Shown here in pieces: positions 21,979 through 33,042 of a stretch of 64,000 bases of DNA. This DNA comes from Lucifuga dentata (taxonomy: Eukaryota > Chordata > Actinopteri > Ophidiiformes > Bythitidae). Position numbers and translations under genes: made by a program. The stretch spans positions 1 through 64,000 of the forward strand of contig VXCM01000471.1 of NCBI GenBank assembly GCA_014773175.1. Reading direction: 5' to 3'. The first letter of the stretch is position 1, and each line of letters starts with the position of its first letter. Below the pieces are notes generated by a model. It had not been told where the DNA came from, made no database searches, and saw only the letters and a program-made list of their open reading frames with translations.

Positions 21979-22655
21979 ATGAGCTCCAAGGCCCCCCCTC
22001 AATAACACAAGTCTGGCTCTTCATTTATCAGGCACATGCCTTGCACAAGACAGTGGTCTTGCCTTAGGGCAAGCAGCTGGAAGTAGTGAGAGAGGATGGA
22101 GATGAGTGTAGAGGGGAGAGACAGAGCATGGAGATGGGCATGAGTGGTGCAGACAGAAGGTAGCAGTAAAAAAAAGACAAAAAGGACAAGAATGAGGTGA
22201 AGAGTGTGAAGATGGAAATTCAAAGAGAGGCGAAGGCCCTGTGTGTCTGCTGTTCTGCTGTCAGGTAAATGCCACCCGGGTGTTTTACAGATGAGGTTCT
22301 GGCAGTTGGCATTTTGAGTGCAGCTCATGCACCTTATCCTTCTCTCCTCTTTTAGTCATTCTCCAACCTGTCTCCTCTTATGCAAGCTCTGCCGAGAATG
22401 GCCCAGTAATTCACTGAACATCTGTCATTATCCAATCTGATATGCTTTCAGAAATGCCAATAACTCATATTCATGTTAAAATTCAAAGGCAGAAGTCAAG
22501 AAAAAAAAGAGAAGAGATCATGCTTTGTGGAGATTTTACATTGGAAATTTGTTTGCTGATTACACAAATTGTGACTGTAGTCAGCTGGTGGTATAACGAT
22601 GTTTAACCAAGCATCGCCAATAAGTGGAGGATGGGAGCGTTAAAGTGAGTGACAA
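21979..22655. other. Unassigned; possible conserved block near 22330-22450
   Basis: The first part (22080-22240) is purine-rich. The stretch around 22330-22450 (CAACCTGTCTCCTCTTATGC, GGCCCAGTAATTCACTG, ATTATCCAATCTGATATGC) is complex and repeat-free, similar in texture to the other enhancer-like candidates. The 109-residue minus frame across 21999-22328 has no known domain. Confidence 0.3.
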
Positions 22656-22765
22656 ACTCAGTCACACTCACATTCACACCTATATGCAATTTAGAGTTTA
22701 TAGTTCACATAACCCTGCACGTGGACGGTAGGAAACCAGAGCACCCACAAAATGCGTCCCCAGTG
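22656..22765 (+). repeat. Fragment of a common fish dispersed repeat
   Basis: CACTCACATTCACACCTATA, GCAATTTAGAGTTTA, CACATAACCCTGCACGTG and GGAAACCAGAGCACCCAC follow the order of the abundant fish text 'CAATTTAGAGT...CTAACCTGCATG...GGAAACCGGAGCACCC'. A second fragment lies at 35795-35975. Confidence 0.6.
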
Positions 22766-22860
22766 TTTAATGAAGCCAGAGAGCCAGTAAAATATGGAAA
22801 GTATTTTCTTAACCTTCACGAATCTGTCTGTCAGATACTTCCACTTGGTGGCAATTTCTA

Positions 22861-23219
22861 AACACAGTACATTTTCTTGTGTCAGGTAGTGTTAGAGAGC
22901 CATTATCAATAACCACAACTCCAAGGTCAGCTTTATTGTCACACTCACAGAGAAACATGTTGCACTGTACAATAAATGTTTTGCTGTCCTCTGATTCACA
23001 TCCATAAAAAGAAAAATTGACTAAAGCACAAACACAAATTACTCCAGAGGGTCACCCACAGTGTAATACTCTTTGGGGAACTAAAAGATATCCCCACATG
23101 ACCATCACAATAGTTATTTTATTTTGTTTGTTGTGACCACTCACCACTTGGTCACACAATTATTAAAATATGAGCATAGCCTAGTTTAGCACTCAGTTTT
23201 TTTTTTTTTTTTTTTTTTT
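22861..23219 (+). repeat. Local direct duplication, copy D1
   Basis: It aligns with D2 (23811-24121): AACACAGTACATTTT, GTGTTAGAGAGCCATTATCA, ACTCCAGAGGGTCACCCACA, GTAATACTCTTTGGGGAAC and AATTATTAAAATATGAGCA. Both end in a long T tract after ACTCA. D1 alone has about 75 extra bases (CAGCTTTATTGTCACACTC, TGCACTGTACAATAAATG) that resemble a retroposon 3' tail in reverse. Copies differ by scattered substitutions, so this is not an assembly copy. Confidence 0.85.
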
Positions 23220-23231
23220 GTTTGTTTGTTT
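23220..23231. repeat. Short (GTTT)n after a T23 tract
   Basis: Three GTTT units follow the T run that ends D1. Confidence 0.9.
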
Positions 23232-23257
23232 AATGGATAATCAAAGGCGTAGTGTAC

Positions 23258-23803
23258 TTAAAGAATCATATTTGATTTGATTGTGATTTTGCATGCTTGA
23301 ACCCAATAAATACTACCTGCATACACGTTATGGCACTGCCAACCATTTCCAAAGCATAAAACCATATTTTAGGTTTTGGGTTATTTTTCCAAATCCCCTA
23401 ATCTTTCAAAATCAAATGTTCAGGTGATGCACCCACCTTAAAATTCAATGTTTTGCCTGTAGTCTTCTGCTGGGAATATATTCCCTGATGGAGACATCCT
23501 TTTTTTTTTTTTTNAAAAAAAAAAAAAAAAAAAAAAAAAATAGTCATAGTGTTTCCTGTGATGGATATCTCAGACATGTTTCAAGTCTCCTCAAGTTGAT
23601 TTTTAACGAAGTGAGTATTGGAATGAAATGAAACCAATGGCTCTTGATTAAATCCATCAATTGGGTGCCACAGTGTTTTTGATGTCACATAACCAAAATA
23701 AACCAAATGGAATAGATTGATTCTGCATTGCCTTAACCCCCCAAAATCAAAGGTGTGTGTTTGTTTGTTTTCACAGTGGCATGAAAAATAAGGAGAGAAT
23801 AGC
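23258..23803 (-). mobile_element. F1 element, copy d, chimeric right end
   Basis: The left part matches F1 (TTTTGCATGCTTGAACCC, CCCCTAATCTTTCAAAATC, AATGTTCAGGTGATGCACCC, AAGTCTCCTCAAGTTGA). After CCAATGGCTC the expected second TIR is missing. It is replaced by about 160 bases (CACATAACCAAAATAAACC, GATTGATTCTGCATTGCC, CCCAAAATCAAAGGTGTG, GGCATGAAAAATAAGG) that are shared with copy e but not with a, b, c, f or g. An N at 23514 separates a T run from an A run inside the copy. Confidence 0.8.
23500..23540. repeat. T14-N-A26 junction (real sequence missing)
   Basis: A T run (23500-23513), N (23514) and A run (23515-23540) abut. In sister copy e, the T tract and the AAAAAAATAATAGTC block are separated by about 45 bases, starting CCATGCAGCTCTGCG. 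The N therefore stands for roughly 45 lost bases. Confidence 0.8.
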
Positions 23804-23810
23804 CTTTCTG

Positions 23811-24093
23811 AACACAATACATTTTTTTTTGTGTCATGTAGTGTTAGAGAGCCATTATCAGTAACTGCAACTCCAAGGTCATCCATGGTTGCCATCAAAA
23901 AAAAAAAAAAAAAAAAAGACTAAAACACAAACACAAATGACTCCAGAGGGACACCCACAATGTAATACTCTTTGGGGAACTAAAAGAAATTCCCACAAAG
24001 TGACAATCATGATGGTTATTTTGTTTGTAGTGACCATTCATCACTTGGTCCAACAATTATTAAAATATGAGCACAGCCCAATTTACCACTCAC

Positions 24094-24121
<28 letters not shown>
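23811..24121 (+). repeat. Local direct duplication, copy D2
   Basis: This is the second copy of D1, in the same orientation, starting 950 bases downstream and right after F1 copy d. It has an A21 tract (23897-23917) where D1 carries the extra retroposon-like segment. It ends in a T28 tract (about 24094-24121). Confidence 0.85.
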
Positions 24122-24124
<3 letters not shown>

Positions 24125-24164
24125 GCAAATCCATTAGTAGAATAAAACTGAATTTGAGAGAATC

Positions 24165-24345
24165 TAACTATAAAGGCAGAAATCTCTGTCTGTGGCACCA
24201 ATATCTCTAGAACCCTATGAAGTTGATATTCAGCAGGTTTATTGCTCAGGACCCAAGGACGTGTAGTGTTGTATGTGAAGTGTTTGGATGAGCGGTTCTC
24301 CAATTATCTGTTCCAGTAAAAAAAAGTAATTAGTGCGGCAGGATA
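24165..24345 (+). repeat. Fragment of a fish dispersed repeat (ATCTCTGTCTGTG type)
   Basis: GCAGAAATCTCTGTCTGTG, ATATCTCTAGAACCC, GAAGTTGATATTCAGCAGG, TTATTGCTCAGGACCCAAGG and TTTGGATGAGCGGTTCTC match, in order, a repeat I recognise from fish genomes. The family name is not known to me. Confidence 0.5.
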
Positions 24346-24939
24346 CGCTCCGGGTGCATCAGCATATGCTCTGGTCCAGTGGCACAGTCTCAACCCGACC
24401 CCGTACATCAAACAAAGCTAGCTCACGTGGACATACAGAACAAAATTATGGCAGACTGTGGCACACACCATAAAGTCACACATCATAAAGCCCATTCCAA
24501 ACAGGCATGTTTTGAACGGGCACTGCACTAGCATGTAGAATTTATAATTCTGAGTGTTTTAACAACAGATTCTTAGATCCACTAAGATGCTCTTTTTTCC
24601 AGGAATAAGCGCTGTTTAACCTTCAGACTTGGACTGTTACACTGATACTACGGCATGGTAATGATCATGCTGTACTGAATTTATCATTTAAGTGCTATCA
24701 TTCATATTTTACTTTGCTTGAACATTTAAATACCTAGATTTTATCCCAAGGCCTCCAAAATATTTGGAACATTTTATTCTACCTCCAAAGCAATTTTCTT
24801 TATGAAGGCCGCAAAGCTCATAAAAAATAAATTCTGAAAGCCTTGAATTATTTTCCTCTGCCTCCAAACCTCTCTACTCATAGAACAGTAAAAATAACAA
24901 TAGTTGTTTTATTTAAACAGGAAACGCTTGACAAAAATC
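24346..24939. other. No feature recognised
   Basis: Complex AT-rich sequence with a GC-balanced start (GCATCAGCATATGCTCTGG). Confidence 0.4.
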
Positions 24940-25360
24940 AGCTTCTGCCTCCAGTAATATGAGTGATTGCCCTGAGAGATTTGGAGAGCTATAAGCGTAT
25001 CCACAACTGGGGTGTTCGGATAAAAATTGCCCAGCTTGCTCTTAATTCCACAATCTCCTCTCTGCCGTTATTGTCCGTCTCTGAGAATATAGGTCAGAGA
25101 CAGGCTGTTGACGCTCTGGTGAAAGATAGATTTACACTTCTGACTTACTGACAGTACACCAGTTCACACCCAGCCTCAGAGGACACAAAAAAATTCATTC
25201 CTCTTTATTCTAGTTACCCTGCAGGAGTGAAACACGGGTTAGCTCTTAGCCTCAGCTGTAGCCATGATTATTGCATTAGATCTAATGGGACAAGGTTCTT
25301 GTTGTTTATCTTAATAGCGTGACAGGCTCATAAAATCCCCTGATATCACCCATATGTGGC
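24940..25360. other. Candidate conserved non-coding block
   Basis: Repeat-free, GC-balanced sequence (ATGAGTGATTGCCCTGAGAG, TCTGCCGTTATTGTCCGTC, GCCATGATTATTGCATTAG). A 62-residue plus frame is present at 24963-25151 but has no start or splice context and no known domain. It could be an exon or an enhancer; I cannot tell. Confidence 0.25.
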
Positions 25361-26360
25361 TTATCAGAACTGATGGACCTTAGCTTCACTTGCTTCTCTG
25401 CCTACACAATGAAAAATGTAGTATTCTTTCATTTGCAGCGTTATAATGAATATACAGTAGATTTAATTTCCATTTCAAATATTCTCTAGCAGAAAAGCTA
25501 GTGCTACATAAACTGGATCTTTTTTTTTTCTTTTTTTCTTTAGACTGGCATTTGCAGCCCATGGCAACCAAGGGAAGTAGAAAGAAATATTTAAATTAAT
25601 TTTCCTGACAACTATTTAAAGGTCTAACATTCACTTGGCCTGAGTTATATTTTGATTGTTACACTGCAGTATTTTCCATTTACAATATATCCTGTTTTTC
25701 TAACAAGTCACTGTCACCCTTTTCTCACAAAAACACTAATTAGTATTTTTAAACTGCTTTTCATTTTAATCTGGTTCTGACCATTTTCAGTCCCCAGTTG
25801 AAATCTCATCTATTTAAGTCTTTGCCATTTTGCGCCTTTGCCATTTTAAATATTGTGATTTCTGATTGGCTGATGATAAGATCACTTTGCTCTCTGCCAG
25901 TGAAATCAATGTGCGTGCAGAACCTTTATGTTATGTTAATATCACTGCATTAGCCTTTTATGTGAAAAGTTTGACATACATCTGCATCATGTAAAGTTTG
26001 TAAAAAGCCCCCCAAATGTTGGCCTATTATTATTTTTTTCTAGCCAATTATACAATACATCAAGAATTTTTGCAAACATTGTCTTCATCGCTGTCCTGTT
26101 AGCTCTGGCTTGTTTCACCAGCTCCTTAAGAAAAACTATCTCTGACTTTGGCTAGCTAGATGTTTGAATTTTTCATTGGCCATTACTGTTACAATCCACA
26201 TAAAGAGAAATTACTTTTCAATAGTCTTCATGTTCAGAGTGCTCCATTTCCAACAAAGTCTTTGATTCTGATTGTGAAGAAAACAACCTTTTGAATAAAG
26301 GTGTAGTTATCTCTTCCTTGTGACATACTGTACATTCATACCTTTCAGTATCTTGCTCAT
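25361..26360. other. No feature recognised
   Basis: AT-rich sequence with a T-rich tract at about 25519-25541. Confidence 0.45.
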
Positions 26361-26599
26361 TAGCCACGTTTACATGGAGCTGAATATTCCGATTATAATC
26401 ACTTTAAAGCCCAAACAGAATAAAAAGGATCCATATAAACACCTCAATCAGAATAAACAGGCCCAAACCAATTGAAATTTTAATCGATTGCACAGGGGTA
26501 GTTTAAACCTTTTCATTAAACCGATCAAAAGAAAAATTGTACTACGGAAACGATAAAAGATAATTTTCTGCCCTATGTCTTACGTAAATGCATAGCGTG

Positions 26600-26900
26600 T
26601 CACACATACTCAAAATAGCTGCTTCCAAGCTCAACTGGACAACCACAGAGACTTTGTTTTTAATAATTTTGTGAATGCCAAATTAATTAATTGATCAAGC
26701 CAGTATTCTGCACAGCTACCAAGTCTGTACAAAACAACTGCTACATGCATAATACAGGGAATGTGAGCTCTGACTTCATCTGGAGCCATAAATCCCTCCG
26801 CAAGCCACATAACTTTGTGAATGATCGGCATATCATCCGAAAGTTCTGTTTCCATTCAAGGTCGGAAAATTCCAACAGTACAACTCTCCCACCAGTGTCT
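26600..26900 (-). pseudogene. Harbinger-type transposase N-terminal remnant, frameshifted
   Basis: Reading the minus strand, one frame gives EWKQNFRM..SFTKLCG. A second gives MAPDEVRAHIPC followed by VAVVLYRLGSCAEYWL, and a third gives FGIHKIIKNKVSV. These blocks stand in the order of the Harbinger/HARBI1 N-terminal region ('W...FRM....F..L', 'VAVALYRLA...EY', 'FG.HK.TV'). At least two frameshifts separate them. The catalytic DDE part is missing. The family is inferred from these motifs only. Confidence 0.6.
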
Positions 26901-27103
26901 GCTGCGGACCTTCATCCACTGCTTTCTGGTCTTAGGAGGAGGCGAGGCAGTAAGGTTACACATTGCAAAGCACCATCACCAAACAGGTTTTCTGTGCTCA
27001 CCTTCTCCTCTTGACTGCTTCCTGTAGCACTAAGCACGCCTCATTATCACACTGTTTAATTAAGAGCAACACAAAAACAGCAAATACTGTGCTGAATAGA
27101 CAA

Positions 27104-27218
<115 letters not shown>

Positions 27219-27245
27219 ATATTATATATAGTATATAAAATAATA

Positions 27246-27345
27246 TCATCCATCCATCCATTATCCTCCGCTTATCTGGGTCCGGGTCGCAGTGGCAGCA
27301 TACTAAGCAGACCAGCCCACACTTCCCTGTCCCTGGTCAGGGATA
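27246..27345 (+). repeat. Fragment of the common fish 'CCATCCATTATC' repeat
   Basis: CATCCATCCATCCATTATCC, CCGCTTATCTGGGTCCGGG and TCGCAGTGGCAGCA, then CACTTCCCTGTCCCTGG, follow a very abundant teleost repeat. It is inserted within the Harbinger-like element. Confidence 0.75.
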
Positions 27346-27592
27346 TAATACAGGGATAAAATAATATCATAATAATAATAATATAATAATAGACGATTTT
27401 CAGGGAGCTGATCAAACACGTGATGTTTTTATCATTTTCTGTGCACATCACAAAGCTATTCCGATTAAATGTCAGTGCATGTAAACACCAGATCGGAATA
27501 CATCATATCCCATGTAAAAGTTGACCTGAAATCTTCAATTGGAATGATTTCAATCAGAATGAAAAAAAAAGTGTGCATGTAACCTCAGCTAG

Positions 27593-28554
27593 TGTGAAGA
27601 AATCGTCATTTAAATATGTTAACTGATCAACTGAGTAAGCTTATCAATCAAATCACTATAGGATCAGTAACACGTGAGGCAATCATTGAAATTTACTGCC
27701 AGAGTGAAACAGGTCTTAATTTTTGCTAGACATGTTTTATGAATCACTTCGCCAACATGTAAATAAGGAAATAATGCCTCCTTCACATATTTTATGTTTG
27801 AGGAAACATGGTTGCATGATGCTATTTTCCTTTACCGACATGTTAAATCTGGTAATATGTTATATGTTCAGACAGGTCTAAATTATTTCAGATGTTTGTA
27901 TTTATCTATGTGAAATGAGATGGAGAAGGTATGATTGAAATATGACATGATTTGAAACACAATGATCCAAAATTACTGATCCATGATCCATCACATGCAC
28001 CTTCCACCTTACAGTTCTACTATACCATTGCTATAGCAGCCAAAATGTCAATGGCTAATTACTAACAGCTCCTTTAGAATGGATCCTAAGGTCTCAGCTA
28101 ATAGCCTATTTAGACCGAGGGAAATGGCAGCCTCGAGGCCAGTCACCCATGGATACATGAGAAAGAGCAACACCTCCGCTCATGAGTCGGACACTGAGAA
28201 GGATTAACCAATCAAATGCAAATGTTGCAAAGAAAATGCAGAGTTTACAGGTTTGAAGACTCACTCACTTTCAAGATTAGAGCCCAAACCTAAAGACCCA
28301 ATTGAAAATGTATCATAAATGCAGTTGAGTTGAGAAATGCAGCTCCTAAATGCAGCAAAAAATGTGTGGAGGCATGACTAGAAACAGGTAGGATTGATGC
28401 CAGTAAGTAAGTAGTAGACTAGCATAATAGCATATTCTCATGCTCATTCAGAACATAGACAGCTCAAGGACACGTTTAGCTTAGCACAGACTTATAGCAT
28501 GACGAAAACGCATTGATTGGAATTCATCCATGCATCAACAGCATCAGTCTTATT
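27593..28554. other. No feature recognised
   Basis: Complex AT-rich sequence without repeats that I recognise. Confidence 0.45.
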
Positions 28555-28732
28555 GTGTCGATAAGTGCAAATATTGTCACACAACCATGGTCCCTCATTC
28601 ATAAACACCTGTTTCTCTTTTGTTCTGGCACCTTTTAGCATTTGTCTTGAAAGAGGTTTTACGACTGTATTTTCTGATTTACATGTCAGGGAAGAGATTC
28701 ATAAAATCACCATCATGCAAAAATTAAGACCT
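28555..28732 (+). repeat. F4 dispersed repeat, copy 2
   Basis: It is homologous to 2253-2411: GTGTCGATAAGTGC, CTCATTCATAAACACCTGT, GATTTACATGTCAGGG, CATGCAAAAATTAAGACCTG. It has about 20 extra bases (around TTCTCTTTTGTTCTGG). No terminal repeats are visible. Confidence 0.65.
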
Positions 28733-28893
28733 GTGTCAGTGTGGTAGTAAATTTCAGCAGTGTGAAATTTGGGCAGTGTTTTAAAATTTATTTACCTCTT
28801 ATGGAGTCCCTAAAGGGACATGGGAGGAGTAAAACAATATCAATGGAAGGAAAAAAATAATGAGTCCTTGTGCGAGTTAAGCACACAAGTTAA

Positions 28894-28983
28894 TGCAATA
28901 CTTTTGTGAGATAACGCAAAACTTTTGCAAGATCTCGCAAAAGTATTGTGGTATCTCACAAAATGTTTGTGAGATAACATAAG
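28894..28983. repeat. Oscillating palindromic repeat (GCAAAACTTTTGC type)
   Basis: Two 30-base arms (28902-28931 and 28934-28963) are inverted repeats with 26 of 30 positions paired and a 2-base centre. They are built from alternating TTTTGTGAGATAAC and GCAAAACTTTTGCAAGAT units. The units recur past the right arm (TTTGTGAGATAAC) and at about 29190-29226 (TTATCTCACAG, GTTATCTTGCAAAAGTATT). The style resembles the ends of foldback elements; I recall similar text from fish genomes. Confidence 0.8.
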
Positions 28984-29226
28984 TGACCTAGACCGAAGCA
29001 CCAAATGAATGTCTTTATATTTTAGTACCCCAAAACCTGCCGGCGGGTTTGAAAGGCATGTTTTCTTTAAAATATAAAGTAACAGTACAACTCGACAAAT
29101 CGCTCCATTGTTGCCTAGCAACAGCACGCATTACAGTGACCCAGATATACTGTCACATTTCCACTCAATGAAGGGTCGAGTTTTGCATTATCTCACAGTC
29201 CTTTTATGTTATCTTGCAAAAGTATT

Positions 29227-29440
29227 GAAATGTATTTTTGTCACATAGGCAGGCATTTCTAAGCCCAGGCCTCAGGCAAATTAAGCTACTTAAGTCGGCA
29301 CAATCAACAGACTGAATCTGTTGAATCAAGTGGGTCAGCTCCAAAAAAAAAAAACAAAACAAAAAAAAAACTGTATTTGTAAACTTTCACTGATGGAAAA
29401 AGCCTTCAGTCAACGCTGCAGGTACACCACAGGCATGCAG
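29227..29440 (+). repeat. Left arm of a large inverted repeat
   Basis: It runs from GAAATGTATTTTTGTCACAT to CACCACAGGCATGCAG and pairs with 30290-30516 at roughly 90% or better where I compared them. Shared blocks include AAATTAAGCTACTTAAGTC, GCACAATCAACAGAC, AAGTGGGTCAGCT and CTTCAGTCAACGCTGC. An interrupted A tract (29341-29370) lies within the arm. Confidence 0.9.
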
Positions 29441-29560
29441 ATATTATTATAGATATGCAGATATACATGCAGATATTATTTTTCTGTAGCCTCACATATG
29501 TTATAGTGATCAATAAATTTTATCGCACCTTTTCCTCAAGACTCATCCTCTGTGTTCTGC

Positions 29561-29561
29561 A

Positions 29562-29601
<40 letters not shown>

Positions 29602-29626
29602 GCACCTATCATCAAACCAGAATGNA

Positions 29627-29666
<40 letters not shown>

Positions 29667-29689
29667 GCACCTATCATCAAACCAGAATG
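29561..29689. repeat. Exact 64-base duplication around an N in (CT)n(CA)n (assembly artefact)
   Basis: Bases 29561-29624 and 29626-29689 are identical (CT array, CA array, then CGCACCTATCATC and AACCAGAATG), separated by one N at 29625. This fits an uncollapsed contig overlap. The true locus likely has one CT-CA array. Confidence 0.9.
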
Positions 29690-30289
29690 CAAATAATTTT
29701 GCTGGAGCCCAGGCAACCCCTGCAGGCTGTCCTTCTGATGGGATAACACTGTCAATATTAGTACTACAAGCCTTAATACAACATAAGCCTGTATCAGCCA
29801 GTCTACACAGCATAAATGATCCTTACATAATGCAAAAGATGTAACACAGGTACATCCTGAAGATTTGCAAGAAAAATTAATTCTGTCTTAATTTTTTGTA
29901 TCCACGGAAGATGGATGGATCATCCATGACCTTTTCAGAAATGTACAGCTTCAGACTCAGCATTCATGAATTACTCAGTAAAACCACAACACTGGAGATG
30001 AAAATGCTTCATCGGAGATCAGAGGGTAGAATTCACAGGATTTGGTTTTCACTTTCCACAGAGTGTTTCTATTAGATGCCCTGTACCTTGCTCAAGGCCG
30101 CTTAAATGGTAAAAAAATAGCAGCCTTTTAGAAACTTACCTTCAAAAAAGTGCTTTGAACCGAGGCTGAAGCTACCCACTGAGAACACCAAGGTCATGTC
30201 CTCTGCACTTCCCCTGAGAATTTGTGGATTTTTACAAAGAAATATGTCATTAGAGTAAAAGCACAGTGCAAATAGTTGGTCAGTACTAC
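29690..30289. other. Spacer of the large inverted repeat, rest unassigned
   Basis: The sequence between the arms shows no transposase frame and no recognised repeat. It includes GATGCCCTGTACCTTGCTC, which faintly resembles a retroposon segment. Confidence 0.4.
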
Positions 30290-30376
30290 CTGCATGCCTG
30301 TGGTGTACCAGTAGCGTTGACTGAAGGTTTTTTCCATCAGTGAGTGGTTTCCAAATACAGTTTTAATTAATTAATT

Positions 30377-30407
<31 letters not shown>

Positions 30408-30516
30408 GTAGCTGACCCACTCGATTCAATAGATTCGGTCTGTTGATTGTGCTGACTTAAGTAGCTTAATTTGCCTGAGGGTAGAAACACCTGCCTATGT
30501 GACAAAAATACATTTC
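30290..30516 (-). repeat. Right arm of the large inverted repeat
   Basis: This is the complement of 29227-29440, from CTGCATGCCTGTGGTGTACC to GTGACAAAAATACATTTC. The A tract of the left arm appears here as a T29 run (30379-30407). The scattered differences show the arms are not a recent or assembly-made copy. Confidence 0.9.
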
Positions 30517-31121
30517 TGAATATTCTGGTGTTCAAAATATGGTCTGGTCTTTAACATTTGGTGTGGTGGGATAAAAAGATTAACATGCATTACCTTAGCA
30601 CTTCTAAAAATGTGGTTACAACCCCACTTTGAACAGCCACCCAATAAACCAGCAGGTTCTGCCATCCTACAATCCATTATAATATAACGACTGAGGTTGT
30701 TTTCAAATCTGTAGGCATTTGCTCTGGTTTAAAAGCAGTAAATGAATTGTTAATTTTGTTGCATTTGCCCTTGGTTTGGTTTGGTTTCACAGAGAAAAGA
30801 AAATGAAGCAAACAAAAATATATATCAACAAAACCCACATGAGATTGTGCGTTCTATTTATTGATCAGAAATGCCTGGGGGTGGCAGCAACAAAATCAAA
30901 ACAGGAAAGTTACTGTGTGACATGAAACAGCTACAGAATTGTTATATGTAGTTGTAGTTATCATTTGGACCAATTACCAAACACAACTATGACAGCAGAA
31001 GCTGAATTTGAATGCACTTCAAGACAATGTCTTGAAAATTGAGAAGTGAATTTGATATGCTGTGACCTTTTTCACCACTCATTTCATTGGTTTGATTTGC
31101 TATGGGTAATCAAAAATGTAC
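30517..31121. other. No feature recognised
   Basis: AT-rich sequence. It includes a TTTGGTTTGGTTTGG patch near 30774. Confidence 0.45.
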
Positions 31122-31678
31122 TTCAAGAAACATACCTGTGATTTTGCATGTTTGAACCCAATAAATAGTACCTGCATACACATTATGTTACTGCCAAAAT
31201 ATAAAACCGTATTTTAGGTTTTGGGTTGTTTTTGTCTAATCCCCTAATCTTTCAAAATCAAATGTTCAGGTCATGCACCCGTCTTAAAATTCAATGTTTT
31301 ACCTGCAGTCTTCTCCTGGGAATATATTCTCTGATGACATACTTTTTTTTTTTTTTTTTTTTTTTTCCATGCAGCTCTGCGTTTGATTGGTTAAATTAAG
31401 TAACTTCGACAAAAAAATAATAGTCATAGTGTTTGTTGTGATGGTTACTTATCTCAGAGACACATTTCAAATCTCTACAAGTTGTTTTTTTTTTTTCATT
31501 CCAGTTGAGTACTGGAATGAAATGAAACCAATGGCTCCTTCAACCATCAATCTTTTTCATGCCACATAACCAAAACAAACCAAACAGGATAGATTGATTA
31601 TGCATTGCCTTAACTCCCCAAAATCAAAGGTGTGTCTTTGTTTTTTCCCAGTGGCATGAAAAATAAGGAGAGAATAGC
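31122..31678 (-). mobile_element. F1 element, copy e, chimeric right end
   Basis: It is the sister of copy d: TTTTGCATGTTTGAACCC, CCCCTAATCTTTCAAAATC, CATGCAGCTCTGCG, then after CCAATGGCTC the same foreign right end (CACATAACCAAAACAAACC, GATTGATTATGCATTGCC, GGCATGAAAAATAAGG). A T24 tract lies at 31343-31366. The left-side flank also resembles that of copy d (GGTAATCAAA before the tip), so the shared unit extends outside the F1 tip. Confidence 0.8.
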
Positions 31679-33004
31679 AACAGTCAGCACTATGAGTTTT
31701 TGCTCCGAGGGCACCAAACACACAGACAGTTCTATTTCCAGCCATATCCACTCTGCACTCTCCAGAGATATAAACTAAGTTTTATCCTAAGGCTACAGAA
31801 TGTCAGCAAAAAAAAAAAAAANAAAAAAAAAAAAAGTACACATCCCTTCCAGCAATAATGCAAAACAAATGAATTGTATAAAACAGCTATTCAGACATAT
31901 TGTTTGTTTACATTTGGAACAATGACCCTCACCTGCCCACTGCAGCCATCCAAGACAAGAGATTACATGCTGCTGAATGGTTAATCGAACTGTTGAATAA
32001 ATTCATGCTCAATTGTGTAGATGTGTGTGTGCATGTCATGTGCTATTAAGTTCAGTACAGTGGAGCTTAACACAAACACACAAACTATTGGGAATCTGTA
32101 TGGAGATGACAAATCTTCGCATTTCAACCCAAGGGGAGGTGAGAGTGCTGGCAAAAGCAATTCTCCTTCCAAAAACAAACATAAGCACAACTTGGACTTT
32201 CACCAACAGAAAGTCGTCTATAACCACATGTATTAATTTAGTGTTGCTCTATGACATTGTCAGGTTTTAGTGGCATTTATTATTAAAAACCTAACACCAA
32301 TTACTCATTCAACAAATTGTTGGTTTTGTCATTTCTAAAGCCACAAGATACCTCAGATGATCATTTTGGGAAAAAAAAAATATTAAATTTCTCATTGACG
32401 TGTGGATGAAGAAACCTTATTTTCCCTGATAAAAATGAGTTGGGGCAATGTTTTAAAAATGGAACTTAGTAAAAATGACATGAAAGGATCTTCACTCCTA
32501 TAAACCAGCTACACCCACAGCCTATTATCTTTATTTTTTAATGTAAAGGGGTTATTTTCTGGTACTTATTTTGAATATTAAAATGGATGAAGATGGGATT
32601 AAAAAAAAGAAAAGAAAATTACCAGTGAAAATCGATGACAATAGCATTTGCAGCACAAACTGCAGTTTTTTTTTCATTGTCTTCTTTTCCTCCTTTTTGC
32701 TCTGTGCTTTCTATTAGCAGAAGCATAGCTGCTGTCCTCGCTGCTACATGGGCTGTCTGCTTGGAAATGGAAACACAATAACTACTGGGTGCATGGGGAC
32801 ATAAAATTCCAGTTTAAACAAATGTTTCTTTTTAAAAAAAAATCCACGATTGTTTTGGTGAAAAAGTATTAAACCCAAAATAAATGAGCCTTAACCAAAG
32901 AAAATTACATTTGAAACTGCTGAGTATACAGCATCCCAAAGAGGCAACTTTTTCATGAAAAAATAGTCCAATAATAAATAATTTAGAGTCAACATGTCAA
33001 CATG
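31679..33004. other. Mostly unassigned; A tract with N at 31822
   Basis: An A tract with an N lies at 31808-31835. The rest is AT-rich with A and T patches. Overlapping short frames at 31981-32270 have no known domain. Confidence 0.45.
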
Positions 33005-33042
33005 TTTTTTTTTTTTTTTTTTANTTTTTTTTTTTTTTTTTT
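33005..33042. repeat. T tract with N
   Basis: T runs flank 'AN' at 33023-33024; an unresolved join. Confidence 0.9.

Noticed and set aside
29455..29844. 129-residue frame with repeated Ser-Leu / His-Thr units
   Set aside because: It crosses the CT/CA arrays and the N of a 64-base assembly duplication.
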